From: Pseudorhodoferax sp. Leaf274
GTDB taxonomy: Bacteria; Pseudomonadota; Gammaproteobacteria; Burkholderiales; Burkholderiaceae_C
Length of the DNA stretch: 64,000 bases
Direction: 5' to 3'
Assembly (NCBI RefSeq): GCF_001422445.1
Contig: NZ_LMNA01000030.1
Coordinates: 786,946-850,945 of the forward strand
Part shown: positions 51,954 through 62,900 of the stretch, piece after piece
How the letters are laid out: each line of letters begins with the position of its first letter
How positions within the stretch are numbered: position 1 is the stretch's first letter
Made by a program: the position numbers and the translations under genes
Notes under the pieces: generated by a model
The model's input: the letters and a program-made list of their open reading frames with translations, nothing else
What the model was told of the DNA's origin: nothing
The model's database searches: none

Positions 51954-52211
51954 TCATTTGCCAGCCCAGCGCACGCACAGGGCGATGGCATAGATCGCCG
52001 CCAGGCCGACCAGCACGTAGATGAAGCGCGTGGCGATCGACATCACGCCGAACACCGCGGCGACAAGGTCGAACTGGAACAGCCCGACGCTGGCCCAGTT
52101 GAGCCCGCCGACGATGAGCAGCACCAGGGCGATGTAGTCCAGGGCATTGAGCACCGGGTCGCGGTGCACGGGCTGCATGCTGCCGGGGGTCTGGTTGTAG
52201 GTGGTGGGCAT
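51954..52211 (-). CDS. DUF378 small membrane protein
   Basis: An 85-residue protein with two hydrophobic helices (about 27-48 and 55-78) after a short hydrophilic start. The segment ALDYIALVLLIVGGLNWASVGLFQFDLVA is the hallmark of the DUF378 (YuzA-like) family. GAGAG lies 9 nt before the ATG. Function unknown; relatives sit among stress-response genes. It lies 126 bp after the UDP-galactopyranose mutase gene, same strand. Confidence 0.88.
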   Translation of the reverse strand: MPTTYNQTPGSMQPVHRDPVLNALDYIALVLLIVGGLNWASVGLFQFDLVAAVFGVMSIATRFIYVLVGLAAIYAIALCVRWAGK

Positions 52212-52337
52212 GGTGTGGTTCTCTCGGGTGGATGGGGAGCAGCCAGTACGCGCCCGGGCGTGTGCGGCCAGCGGAGTCAAGCAGGCCGCCTGCGTGTCCG
52301 GAAATGGCCTGCCCGGCCGCCTGGGCCGACGTCCGCC

Positions 52338-53489
52338 CTATCCCAGCGGGTCGACGACGAAGCTCGGCATGGCCTCGCCCGACCGGCGGCAGGCCTCGTA
52401 GCGGTCGGCCACGTCGAGCGCCTCGGCGATCGTCACGTGCATGTCGATGTAGCGGTAGGTGCCCAGCCGGCCGACGAAGGTCACGTGCGGTTCGCGCCGC
52501 GCGCGGCCCACGTAGTGGGCCAGCAGCGCCTTCTCGGCGACCAGCCGGATCGGGTAGTACGGCGTGTCGCCGGCCTCGCACAAGCGGCTGTACTCCTTGA
52601 AGACCACGGTGTCGGCGTGCTGCTCCCAGGGCGCGAAGTGCTTGTGCTCGGAGATGCGCGTCCACGGCACCGTGGTGTCGCAGTAGTTGATGACGGCATT
52701 GCCCTGGTGGTCGCCGGCATGGTCCTCGCGCACGAAGTCCAGCGTGCGGTAGCCGAGCCGGCCCTCGTCGCAGCCGAACCAGGCGTCGATGGGTCCGCTG
52801 CAGAACACGTGGTCGTAGCCGCCCGCCTGCGCGCGGTCGAAGCGTGCACCCAGGTGCACGGCCACGTTCGGCAGGTCCAGCAGCCGCTCGACGACGGCGG
52901 TGTAGCCCTCGCGCGGGATGCCCTGGTGGCGGCTGGCGTAGTAGTTGTCGTCGTAGTTGAAGCGCACCGGCAGGCGCTTGAGGATGCTGGCGGGCAGCGC
53001 GGCCGGCGCCATGCCCCACTGCTTGGTGGTGTAGCCCTCGAAGAAGGCCGCATACAGCGCGCGGCCCATCAGGCGCAGCGCCTGCTCCTCGAAGTTGGCC
53101 GGCTCGCCCTCGCCGGGCTCGCCGATCTGCGCGAAGTACGCCATGGCCTGCGCCGGCGAGAAGGTCTGGCCGGCGAACTGGTTGATCGTCAGCAGGTTCA
53201 GCGGCAGCGAGTACACCCGGCCGGCGCTGACCGCCTTGACGCGGTTGACGAAGGGCACGAACTCGCCGAAGCCGCGGATGTACTTCCAGACCCGCTCGTC
53301 GCTGGTGTGGAAGATGTGCGGGCCGTAGGTGTGCAGCATCACGCCGCTGGCGGGGTCGCGCGCGGTGTGGCAGTTGCCGGCCACGTGCGGCCGGGTGTCG
53401 AACACGTCGATGCGGTGGCCGGCCTGGCCGAGCTGCCGGGCGAGCACGGCGCCGGAGAAGCCGGCGCCGACGATGGCGATGTGGGCCAT
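52338..53489 (-). CDS. glf: UDP-galactopyranose mutase
   Basis: Glf is a flavoenzyme that converts UDP-galactopyranose to UDP-galactofuranose, the donor for galactofuranose-containing glycans. The 383 residues begin with the FAD-binding motif IAIVGAGFSGAVLARQLG, include GPHIFHTSDERVW, the Arg/Tyr-rich NYDDNYYASRHQGIPREGY substrate region, and the C-terminal FVGRLGTYRYIDM. It lies 5 bp after the glycosidase-glycosyltransferase fusion gene. GalE (36.3 kb) would supply its substrate. Confidence 0.95.
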   Translation of the reverse strand: MAHIAIVGAGFSGAVLARQLGQAGHRIDVFDTRPHVAGNCHTARDPASGVMLHTYGPHIFHTSDERVWKYIRGFGEFVPFVNRVKAVSAGRVYSLPLNLLTINQFAGQTFSPAQAMAYFAQIGEPGEGEPANFEEQALRLMGRALYAAFFEGYTTKQWGMAPAALPASILKRLPVRFNYDDNYYASRHQGIPREGYTAVVERLLDLPNVAVHLGARFDRAQAGGYDHVFCSGPIDAWFGCDEGRLGYRTLDFVREDHAGDHQGNAVINYCDTTVPWTRISEHKHFAPWEQHADTVVFKEYSRLCEAGDTPYYPIRLVAEKALLAHYVGRARREPHVTFVGRLGTYRYIDMHVTIAEALDVADRYEACRRSGEAMPSFVVDPLG

Positions 53490-53494
53490 GCTGC

Positions 53495-55861
53495 TCAGGC
53501 CGTGGGCGCGGGTTCGGTGGTCGGCCGGCGCGCGGGTGCGCCGCCGGCGGCATCGAAGCGGCGCAGCAGCAGCTGCATCGCCGCGGCCGTGCGGTCCCAC
53601 GAGGTGTCGGCCACGATGGCCGCGGCGGCCTGCTCGAACGACGCGCGTTCGTCGGCCGTCCAGGCCAGCAGCCTGTCGCATGCGGCCAGGAACGCGGGCG
53701 CCGAATCGGCGATCGGCACGACGTGCCCGTACTGCTGCGCCACGTCGCGCACCGGCGTGCTGACGGTCGGCTTGCCGGCGGCCAGGTATTCGAGGGTCTT
53801 GGTCGGGCTGATGAAGCGCGTGGACGCGTTCAGCGCAAACGGCATCAGGCAGGCCTGCCAACCCGCCAGGAAGGCCGGCAGCTCGTCGTAGCGGCGCTGG
53901 CCCATCCAGTGCAGGTTGGGGCGCCGCGGCAGTTGCGCCGGGTCCAGCTTGGCGACGGGGCCGACCATCACGATCTGCCACTGCGGGCGCGCGTCGGCCA
54001 ACGCCGCGACCAGCGCCAGGTCGAGCCGCTCGTCGATCACGCCGTAGTAGCCCAGGCGCGGGAACGGCAGCGCGGCCTGGTCGGCATGGTCGGCCACGTC
54101 GCGGCGGCCGAAATGCGCGTGGTCCACGCTGCTCGGGAAGCAGTGCACGTCGCCATGGCGGCTGCGCTTGGATTCGTACAGGCTGCGCCCGCCGGTGAAG
54201 ACCAGGTCGACCTGGCGGAACAGCGCATCCTCGCGCGCGATCAGGGCCGGCGGCGCGAAGTCGAAGGCGGACAGCTCGTCCATGCAGTCGTAGACCATGC
54301 CGCGCGGCCGCAGGCCCCGCGCCATGGGCAGCGCCATGGGGGTGTAGAACCACAGCAGGTAGTCGTCCACCGCGTGCTCCGCCAGGTACTCGTGCAGCAG
54401 CTCGCGCATGGCGGCCAGGTGCACGTCGGCGAAGCCGGCGCCCTGCCCGGGCACGTGCATGCGCAGCACCACGACGCCGGCACAGGGGCTGTAGTGTTCG
54501 AGCCGGGCCGGCCCGGCGCCCGTGACCGGCTCTTCGACGAACAGCACGGGATGGCGGCCCGCCAGGCGCGACAGCACCTGCTGGGGACGCTGGTACACGA
54601 AGTCCCAGCGCAGGTGTGAGAAGGCGATGATGGTCGTCATGGAGTTTTCCGTCGTGGTGGGTTGCAAAAGGGGTGGCGCGGCGGCAAAGACCTGCTGCCA
54701 GTGCTGCAGGCGCTCGGCATAGGGTTGGTGCAGGCGGCGCGTGAAGTCGCCCAGGTCGGCGCCCGGGACGTCCCACAGGCCGCTGTGGTGCCAGTGGCCG
54801 CTGTCCTGCCAGTCCGGCCGGTCGATCAGCGGGTACAGGCACAGGCCGGCAATGGGGATGCCGCGGGCGCGGCACGCCGCGACCTCGCCGGCCATGTGGT
54901 CCAGCCAGTCGGCGCGCCCTGCCCCCACGTGGCCGGTCTCGGCCACGCACAGCGGCCGGCCGTAGCGCTGCCAGACCGCCGCCGCCAGCGTGTGGAACGG
55001 GCGCCGGCGCGGGTCGTGCAGATGCCAGTGCAGCCGCGCGCCCGAGCCGTCTTCCCACTGGTTGTCGTGGTAGTAGTTGAGCCCAGGCAGGTCGAGGTAG
55101 TGCGGCGCGCCGCCGAGCTCGGGCGCCAGGCGGCCACACAGCATGTCCCAGGCCTCGAACTGGCTGCCCGCCGCGTGCGCGGCTGCGGCGCAGTGGCCCG
55201 GCCCTGCGCCGCGCGGCGGCTCCACGTGGACGACGGGGTCGGTGTGCAGGAAGCGCGCCACCGGTGCCAGCGCGCGGACCGCGTCGATGGCGCGCAAGGT
55301 GGCGCGCACCAGCGTGCGCTTGAGCTGCAGGCCGCGCTCGGGCTGCGAAGGCAGGTAGGGGTGGATCAGGCCGGTGCTGCTCGCGGCCCAGGCCAGGAAC
55401 GAGATCTCGTTGATGGGCTGGTAGACCGGTCGCGGCCCCTCGACACCCTCCAGCACCTGCGCCACCTGCCGCGCATGCCGCACGAACGCGGCGACGAAGC
55501 CGTCGGGATCGGCGAACGGGTCCAGGCCCGCCGGCCAGCCGTAGTGCATCAAGGTCCACACCACCTGCAGGCCGTGGGCGGCGGCGCACCGGGCCTGGGA
55601 CTGCAGGGCCTCCAGGCCGGCATCGCCGCGCTGCGCCAGGAGGCGCCAGCCGATGCTCTCGCGCACGGTGCGCAATCCGCAGCGCGCCAGCGCCGCGTAG
55701 TCCTCGTCGAGACGATGCCGGTGCCCGTTGCGGGCGTTCGGGTCCAGCGCCAGGCCATGGCCGTTCACGTGGTCCGCGCCCTCGTAGCCTCCCATCCAGA
55801 AGGACTGGAATGCCGGCGCCTGATGGCCGGGAGGCGCGCCGATCGACCTGCAGGTCTGCAT
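53495..55861 (-). CDS. fusion of a clan GH-A glycoside hydrolase and a GT-B glycosyltransferase
   Basis: One uninterrupted 788-codon frame. Residues 1-407 are a (beta/alpha)8 glycosidase with likely acid/base Glu152 (QPINEISF) and nucleophile Glu308 (CVAETGHVG), resembling GH1-type enzymes. Residues 408-788 begin with Met in MTTIIAFSHLRWDFVYQRPQQ and are a family-1-like, TuaH-type glycosyltransferase (FISPTKTLEYLAAGKPTVST is the donor-site region). No signal peptide is visible. Codon 408 could also serve as an internal start, but it has only a weak GGA upstream. It directly precedes glf. Confidence 0.85.
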   Translation of the reverse strand: MQTCRSIGAPPGHQAPAFQSFWMGGYEGADHVNGHGLALDPNARNGHRHRLDEDYAALARCGLRTVRESIGWRLLAQRGDAGLEALQSQARCAAAHGLQVVWTLMHYGWPAGLDPFADPDGFVAAFVRHARQVAQVLEGVEGPRPVYQPINEISFLAWAASSTGLIHPYLPSQPERGLQLKRTLVRATLRAIDAVRALAPVARFLHTDPVVHVEPPRGAGPGHCAAAAHAAGSQFEAWDMLCGRLAPELGGAPHYLDLPGLNYYHDNQWEDGSGARLHWHLHDPRRRPFHTLAAAVWQRYGRPLCVAETGHVGAGRADWLDHMAGEVAACRARGIPIAGLCLYPLIDRPDWQDSGHWHHSGLWDVPGADLGDFTRRLHQPYAERLQHWQQVFAAAPPLLQPTTTENSMTTIIAFSHLRWDFVYQRPQQVLSRLAGRHPVLFVEEPVTGAGPARLEHYSPCAGVVVLRMHVPGQGAGFADVHLAAMRELLHEYLAEHAVDDYLLWFYTPMALPMARGLRPRGMVYDCMDELSAFDFAPPALIAREDALFRQVDLVFTGGRSLYESKRSRHGDVHCFPSSVDHAHFGRRDVADHADQAALPFPRLGYYGVIDERLDLALVAALADARPQWQIVMVGPVAKLDPAQLPRRPNLHWMGQRRYDELPAFLAGWQACLMPFALNASTRFISPTKTLEYLAAGKPTVSTPVRDVAQQYGHVVPIADSAPAFLAACDRLLAWTADERASFEQAAAAIVADTSWDRTAAAMQLLLRRFDAAGGAPARRPTTEPAPTA

Positions 55862-56115
55862 GGTGGCGCGCCTTGAGTGAAGAAGCAGCCATCATGGCCA
55901 GCCGCGCGCACCGCCGGCGTCATCGCGGCGCCGCTCGCACCGTAGGCGGGCAAGCCTTGCACGGGGCGGCGCGCAGACGGCAGGCCGTCCGACGCGATGT
56001 CGGTTACCCACCGCACAGCGGATGCCGTGCAAAAGGGTCCATGATGCGCGGATGGGCCGAAAAAGCCCCCACCGAATCCTTCCCACAATCCTTCAACTCA
56101 CGCATTGGAACGACG

Positions 56116-56292
56116 ATGACCTCCACACCCAAGACCGACATGCCCCAGGGCCCGGCGCCGTCGGCCACCGTGCTGCCGCGGACCCACGTCAACAGCGCGA
56201 TGCGCGTGCCCTATGTGCCGTCGGCCGAGCTCGCCGTGCGGGCCGGGTCCAACGACCACCGGCGCTACGCGACCAAGGGCAACCCCACCTGA
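56116..56292 (+). CDS. small hypothetical protein, 58 residues
   Basis: A short ORF with GGAA about 7 nt before its ATG, starting MTSTPKTDMPQGP and ending HRRYATKGNPT. The composition is unlike the Arg-rich shadow frames around it, which supports coding. It has no recognised domain. It is divergent from the glycosidase-glycosyltransferase gene (254 bp between starts) and converges on the DUF1488 gene. Confidence 0.5.
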   Translation: MTSTPKTDMPQGPAPSATVLPRTHVNSAMRVPYVPSAELAVRAGSNDHRRYATKGNPT

Positions 56293-56320
56293 ACACGCGG
56301 GGCCCTGGCGGCCCGCTGCG

Positions 56321-56596
56321 CTAGCGCCCGGTGCCGGCGCCTGGACGCGGCGCGATGTCCCCATCGCGCAGCAGGATGGGCTCGGCCGAGCCCGCGGCCA
56401 CGCGGCGCCGCACGGCGCTGTCGATCTCCGCGGCGTGGTCGCGGTAGGTGGCCAGTGGATCGTCGTTCACCCCCTGGGGGTGGAAGCGGTAGTGCAGCGT
56501 CTCCTTGCGGACCATGGCGCCGATGTGCCCCTGGTCCAGCTGCACCCAGAACCGGACGGTGCCGGAATCGTCATGGAAGAAGGCTTCGGTCGACAT
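56321..56596 (-). CDS. DUF1488-like small protein
   Basis: A 91-residue protein with the layout of DUF1488 proteins: an N-terminal strand pair (TVRFWVQLDQGHIGAMVRKETLHYRF) and a C-terminal helix plus EPILLRDGDI, similar to the family's EPVLLRSAD ending. Function unknown. Its start overlaps the 3' end of the 106-residue gene upstream by 26 bp. Assignment is from remembered family patterns. Confidence 0.6.
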   Translation of the reverse strand: MSTEAFFHDDSGTVRFWVQLDQGHIGAMVRKETLHYRFHPQGVNDDPLATYRDHAAEIDSAVRRRVAAGSAEPILLRDGDIAPRPGAGTGR

Positions 56597-56891
56597 GGCT
56601 TTCTTTCTCGCTGGAAGGAGGGGCGCCGGCAGGCATCTGCAGCAACTGCGACAGGAGCAAGCCCAGTGCCACCTCGTGGCTGAGCGGACCGGCTTCGCAG
56701 TAGGCCCGGCAGAAGCCGCCGCCGTAGGCGAAGAGGCGGAACCCGGTAATGTCCGTGTAGCCGACCAGCAACTCGCCCACCTGTACCGGCAGGCCCGAGT
56801 GCTGCGAGAACACGCGCGCACTGCCATCGGCGAGCCGCAACGCGAACAGGCGGCTGCTGGATTCGACGGCCACCACGGTTCCTCTGCCCAT
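56571..56891 (-). CDS. hypothetical small beta-rich protein
   Basis: A 106-residue ORF starting MGRGTVVAVESSSRLFALRL. The first 60 residues alternate hydrophobic and polar like a small beta barrel with a VGELLVGYTDITG turn, and the C-terminal half holds a LSHEVALGLLLSQLLQ helix. I recognise no family. It lies 75 bp after the glucan synthase stop and overlaps the DUF1488 gene, so all three may be co-transcribed. Confidence 0.5.
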   Translation of the reverse strand: MGRGTVVAVESSSRLFALRLADGSARVFSQHSGLPVQVGELLVGYTDITGFRLFAYGGGFCRAYCEAGPLSHEVALGLLLSQLLQMPAGAPPSSEKESHVDRSLLP

Positions 56892-56966
56892 GCCGCATGG
56901 TGCCGAGGCGGCGCGGGCCCATCTGTACGGTGCCGCACACTCGGCGACGCCGGCCTGCGCCGACGC

Positions 56967-59900
56967 TCACGGCCGTGTGCACGCTGAAGCCGGAGCCGGC
57001 GCCGGCACCGGAGCTGCAGACGCGATGCACAGCACGGCGTCCGTGGGCAGGCGGCGCCAGTCGATCCACTCGCCCACTGCCAGGCGGTGCACGGCCGCCG
57101 CCGCGATGGCCGGGACGCTGCCGTACTGCACCGTGATCCGGTGCGCCCCCAGTCGCAGCACCAGCTCGAAGCCGGGCCAGTCGTCCGGCACGCACGGCAC
57201 CAGGCACAAGCGCCCGCCATGCACGCGCAGGCCCAGCAGCGTCTCCACCGCCGCGCGGTGCATCCAGGCGGCCGACCCGGTGTACCAGCTCCAGCCGCCG
57301 CGGCCCACGTAGGGCGGCGCGCTGTAGATGTCGCCGGCCATCACATAGGGCTCGAGTTCGTAGCGCGGGCCTTGCTCGGCGTGCGCGGCGCGGTGCGCCG
57401 GGCTCAGTCCGCGCCAGCTGCGCCAGGCAGCCGCGCTGTCGCCCTGCGTGGCCTGGGCCATCAATGCCCAGACGGCCGCATGCGCGTACTGCCCGCCGTT
57501 CTCGCGCACGCCGGGCGGGTAGGCCTGGATGTAGCCCGGGCTCGGCTCGGACTGCGCGAACGGCGGGTCCAGCAGGCGCAGCAGTCCGGCGTCGCTGTCC
57601 ACCAGCCGGGCCTGCACCGCCGCCATGGCCGCCTGGGTGTAGCGGGGCTGCGAGGCACACGACAGCACCGACCAGGCCTGCGCGATCAGGTCGATTCGGC
57701 ATTCCGCATTGGTACTCGCACCGAGCGGGCTGCCGTCGTCGAAGAAGGCGCGCCGGAACCAGTCGCCGTCCCAGCCCGCGCCGTGCAGCGCCGCCGTCCA
57801 GCCCGCGCGCGCCGCGCGCCAGCGCCGGGCCCGCGCATGCTCGCCGCGCGCTTCGGCATAGGGTGCAAAGCCGTCGACCACGCTGCACAGGAACCAGCCC
57901 AGCCACACCGATTCGCCGTGGCCGGCATGGCCGACGCGGTTCATGCCGTCGTTCCAGTCGCCCGAGCCCATCAGCGGCAGGCCGTGCCGGCCCGTGTTCA
58001 GGCTCTTGTCGATCGCGCGCGCGGCATGCTCGTAGATGCTGGCGGTGGCCACGCTGGCGGTGGGCGTGGCGTAGAGGTCTTCCGCACCGGGCGGGACCGG
58101 CGGGCCGTCGATGAAGGCGACGCGCTGGTCGAGCAGCCCGGCCTCGCCCGTGGTCTCGACGTAGCGCGTGCAGGCCAGCGGCAGCCACAGCAGGTCGTCC
58201 GAGAAATGCGTGCGCACGCCGGCGCCGCCCGGCAGGTGCCACCAGTGCTGCACGTCGCCTTCGGGAAACTGGCGGGCCGCGCAGGCCAGGATCTGCGCGT
58301 GCAGCCGTGCCGGGTCCCACAGCGCGAACGCCATCGCATCCTGCAGTTGGTCGCGGAAGCCCGAGGCGCCGCCGGCCTGGTAGAAGCCGGCCTTGGACCA
58401 GATGCGGCACGACAGCGTCTGGTACAGCAGCCAGCGGTTGACCATCACGTCGAACAAGGGGTCGGGCGTGCGCACCTGCACGCGGCCCAGCAGCTCGTCC
58501 CAGAAGCCGCGCACGCGCAGCAGCGCCGCCCCGGCATCCTGGTGCTGCCAGCGCCGCGCCAGGGCCGTGGCGGCGTCGGCCGTGTCGGCGTGGCCCAGCA
58601 CGAAGCACACCACGGCCTGGGCGCCGGCATCCAGCACGGCATCGGCGGCGACAGCGCCGCACGCATCCAGGCCGCTGCCCTGGCGCTGCGCCAGCCGCGC
58701 CGGCAGCTCCAGCGTGCCGCCGGGGCCGAAGAACGCGCCCCGGTCGCAGCTCCACTGCAGGCCGTCCAGGCCGGTCAGCATCAGGAAGGCGGTGCTGCCG
58801 CCGAAGCCGGCGCTCGATTCGCGTTGCTGCGCGAACACGGCCGGCAGCTCCTGCGGTTTCCAGGTGTGCAGGGTGCGACGCTGGCCGCGGGCCGCGCCCA
58901 GCTGCCACTCGGCCAGCGCCAGCACGCGCAGGCGGCGCCGGCCGCTGCCGGTGTGGTGCACGCGCACCTGCACCAGCTTGACGGCGTCGTCGCGGTCGGC
59001 GAAGAAGGTGGCCTGCAGCGCCAGCTGCTGGTGCGCGCATTCGAAGACGCTGTAGCCCTGGCCGTGCCGCACGCGGTGCACCACCTGGCCGCCGGCGTTG
59101 GCCGGCAGCAGCGGCAGCACGGCGCCGGTGTCCAGGTCCTGCAGGAGGTAGTGCTCGAAGGCGGGGTCGCGGACCGGATCGTTGGACCACGGCGTGAGCT
59201 GGTGCAGCCGGCTGTTGACGGCCCAGGTGTAGCCGACGCCCGACTCGGACACCTGGAAGCCGAAGCCGCTGTTGGCGATCACGTTGACCCAGGGCCGAGG
59301 CGTGGGGCGGTCGGCGCCGATGTCGACGCAGTATTCGCCGGTGGCGGCGTCGAACCGGCCACTGGGTGCGCAGGCCGGGAGGGTCGTCGCTGCGGTCGTC
59401 GCTGCAGCCGATGCTGCGGTCGCCGGCACAGCGGGCGTCGCCGCCGCCCAGGGCAGCGCCATGCCCGCCGCCACGCTCTCCGGCAGCGGGGCGGCGCGTT
59501 CGGCCGCATCGCGCAGCGCGGCCACCTGCACCTCCAGCGGGCGGCCATCGGCCGTGAACACGGCCCGGGCCAGCGCGGCCAGCGCCGCCTGTTCGTGCGG
59601 CGCGATCTCGCGCTCGCGCAGCAGGTGGAAGTCGGCCACGTCCTCGCGCGCGAAGCTGTGCCGCACCTGCTGCGCCACCGCGCTGCGCAGGGCCTCGATG
59701 CCGCGCTGCAACGGCATGGCGTAGGAATCGGGTTCGCCGTTGAGCACCACCACGTCGCAGGCCACGCCACCGAAGCCCCACCAGGGCTGGGCGCGCAGCA
59801 GGGCATGGAGCAGCCCCATGCCGAGCGGACCATGGATGCGCACCAGCACGATGGGCTTGTCGCCGGAGATGCCGAAACGCCACAGCGCGCGCAGGTCGAC

Positions 59901-62900
59901 CAGGCCGCGCTCCTGCGTGGCGCGCGGCGTGGTGTAGGTGAGGATGGTGGCCAGGTCCTGCAGCGCGAAGTCGCGCTGGGGATCTGCGCCCAGGTCGCGC
60001 ATGCGCACCTGCGCCAGCGTGGCGGACAGCCGCGCGGCGCGCTCGACCTGCGTGGGCTGCATGTAGCGGTCGATGCTGGGGTACAGGCCTTCCAGGCTCT
60101 CGCCCGCGGTGGTGCCGAAGGTGAGGCTCGCCGTCTCGCCCGGACCGATGGACAACCGCACGCGCAGGCCGGCGATCGGGTCCAGGCCGGTGCTGGGCTG
60201 GCCGTCTGCGCCAACGGGCTGCGCGTGCAGCGCCGGCGTGGCCAGCGTGCGGTTGCGGCCGATGAAGGCACGCCGGTCCGTCATGCCATCGACCGACAGG
60301 ACGGTGCACTCGGCCGCCCCCAGGAAATGCGCGGCGGCCACCACCGGCTCGCCGGGCAGGCGCGGCCGGCGCTCGAGCAGCAGCGCACGCCATTCGGGCC
60401 GCCAGTGCGTGCGCACGAACAGGTTGGCGAATGCCGGGTGCGCCTCGTCGGCCTTGGGGTTGGACAGCACGGGCTCGAAGCAGGAGATCAGCTCCAGCAC
60501 GCGCGTGGCCGGCGCCTCGTTGTGGAGCGTGACGGTGCGCAGCTCGGTGTCGTCCTCCGGGCTGATCCGCACCACGGTGCGCAGGCGCAGGCCATCGCCC
60601 TGGGCATCGAACTGCACCCGGTCGGCCAGGAACAGGCAGCGGTAGGCCCAACCGGCGCCCGGGGCCGGCAGCGCGGTCAGCGAGGTCGGCGCCAGGCGGC
60701 CGGCCTCGCGCACGTAGAGGAAGCTGCCATGGTCGTCGCGCAGCGGGTCGTCGCGCCAGCGGCTGACGTTGAACGCGCGCCAGCGGCTCACGCCTGCGCC
60801 ATTGGGCCGCAGCGCCACTGTGTAGCGCCCGTTGGACAGCAGCTGCGTGGGCAGGAAGCCACGCACCAGCGGATCGATCGCGCGCGAACGGAACGCGGCC
60901 GCCGCCTCCTGGCCCTGCGGCTCGGGCGGCGTGCGCGGATCGGCGCTGCCGACGATCTGGCGCGGCGTGCGCTCGTGCAGCAGCGTGGCGTGCGCCCGCA
61001 CCAGCGGCGCGGCCGCGAACCAGCGCCGCGGCGCGGCCTCGCACAACAGGTTGCACAGGGCCACCAGCGCCATGCCCTGGTGGTGGGCCATGAAGTTGCG
61101 CACCACCGTGACGGGCTGGCCGGCCAGCTGGCGGGCAGCGGTGAAGTCCAGCGCGTCGAAGAAGCCCAGCTCGCCGCGCCCACCCAGCGCCTGCAGCCGC
61201 TGCAGGTTGGCCAGCGCCGCCTGCGGCGCCACCATGGACGCCATGGCGCTGGCATAGGGCGCCACCACCTGCTCGGCCAGCGGCGTGCGCCGCAGCGCCA
61301 GCCGCGGCACGCCGAACGGTGCGTACTGGTAGGCCAGCGAGTGGTCGCGTGCCGCATAGGCCGACTCCGACACCCCCCAGGGCAGGACGCGCACCCGCGC
61401 GAACGCACGCTGGGCCTGCACGGCCGCGCGGCTGGCGCCGCGCAACAGGCTGCCGCGCGGCTCGTCCATGACCAGCAGCGGCATGAGGTACTCGAACATC
61501 GAGCCCGACCACGACTTGAGCCCCGCGCGCATGCCCACCGGCAGGAAGACGCGGCCCAGCGCCGACCAGTGGCGCCGCGGCACGTCGCCCTTGGCGATGG
61601 CCAGGAAGCTCAGCAGGCGCGCCTCCGAGGCCAGCAGGTCGTAGTAGCCGGCGTCGAGCGCGTTGTCGTCGGCGCGCAGGCCGATGTGGAACAGGTGCCG
61701 CTTGCCGTCGTACAGGCCGCGGAAATCCATGGCGGCGCACAGCGCCTCGCAGCGCTGTGCCTGCGCCAGCAGGGCCGCCGCGCTGGCATGCCCGTCGCCG
61801 GCCAGCAGGCGGCAGGCCTGCGCCACGGCGACGAGGTGCCCGGCCAGGTTGCCGCTGTCCACGCTGGAGACGTAGGCCGGCGCCAGCACCTGCAGCGTGC
61901 GGGTCTCGTACCAGTTGTAGAGATGGCCGCGGTGCTTGTCGAGCCGCTCCACGGTGTCCAGCGTGGCGGCCAGGCGCAGGACCAGCGCGCCGCGGTCGAT
62001 CCAGCCGAAGCGCTCGGCGCAGCAGGCCGCCAGCAGGTACATGCCGATGTTGGTCGGCGAGGTGCGGTGCGCCAGCGCGGGCTGCGGGTCGATCTGCAGG
62101 TTGTCCGGCGGCAGGTGGTGGTCGTCGGGCCCGACCACCTGCTCGAAGAAGCGCCAAGTGTCGCGGGCCAGCGTGCCGGCGTAGTCCCGCTCGGCCAGTG
62201 TGAGCGGTTGGTCTGGCTGCGTGGGCACCCGGCTGCCCCACCAGCTCAGCAACGGTGCGCAGGCCCACAGGCCCAGGATGAGCGGGCCCAGCCCGGGGTG
62301 CGGTCCCTGCGTCGCCGCCCCGGCCAGCGCCAGGCACAGCAGCGTGGGCAGTGCATCGACGCGCAGGAACGGGATGAGGCGCGCGCCGGCCTGCGCCTGC
62401 GCCTGCGCGGCCGTGGTCCATTCGAGCAGCCGGCGCCGGCTGACGGCCAGCCGCCACAGCGAGCGCAAGGCCGCATCCAGCGACAGGCGGCTCTGCGCCG
62501 CCAGCTGCACGCACTGCCAGGCCGCGCCGCCCGCGGCGCGCGCCAGCTCGGTGGCGCCCGCGGCGAGGAAGTGGCGCCACGCGATGCCACGCCGCGTGGG
62601 CACCAGGGCCGCGCACGCCCCCAGCAGCGGTCCCAGCGCGAACGCGGCGGCGACGACGGCCAATGCCCAGCCCAGCGGCACGGCGGCGGTGAACAGCGCC
62701 AGCACCAGCAGCGCCGCGCAGGCCGGCGCCAGCAGCGCACGGCGCAGGTTGTCGGCCATCTTCCACAGGCCCAGCGCATCGATGCCGAAGTGGCGAGCGT
62801 GGCGCATCAGCGGCAGCAGCTGCCAGTCGCCACGCATCCACCGGTGCAGGCGCGCCGCGGCCACGCCCGCGTGGTGCGGGTGCGCCTCGACGAAGGCCAG

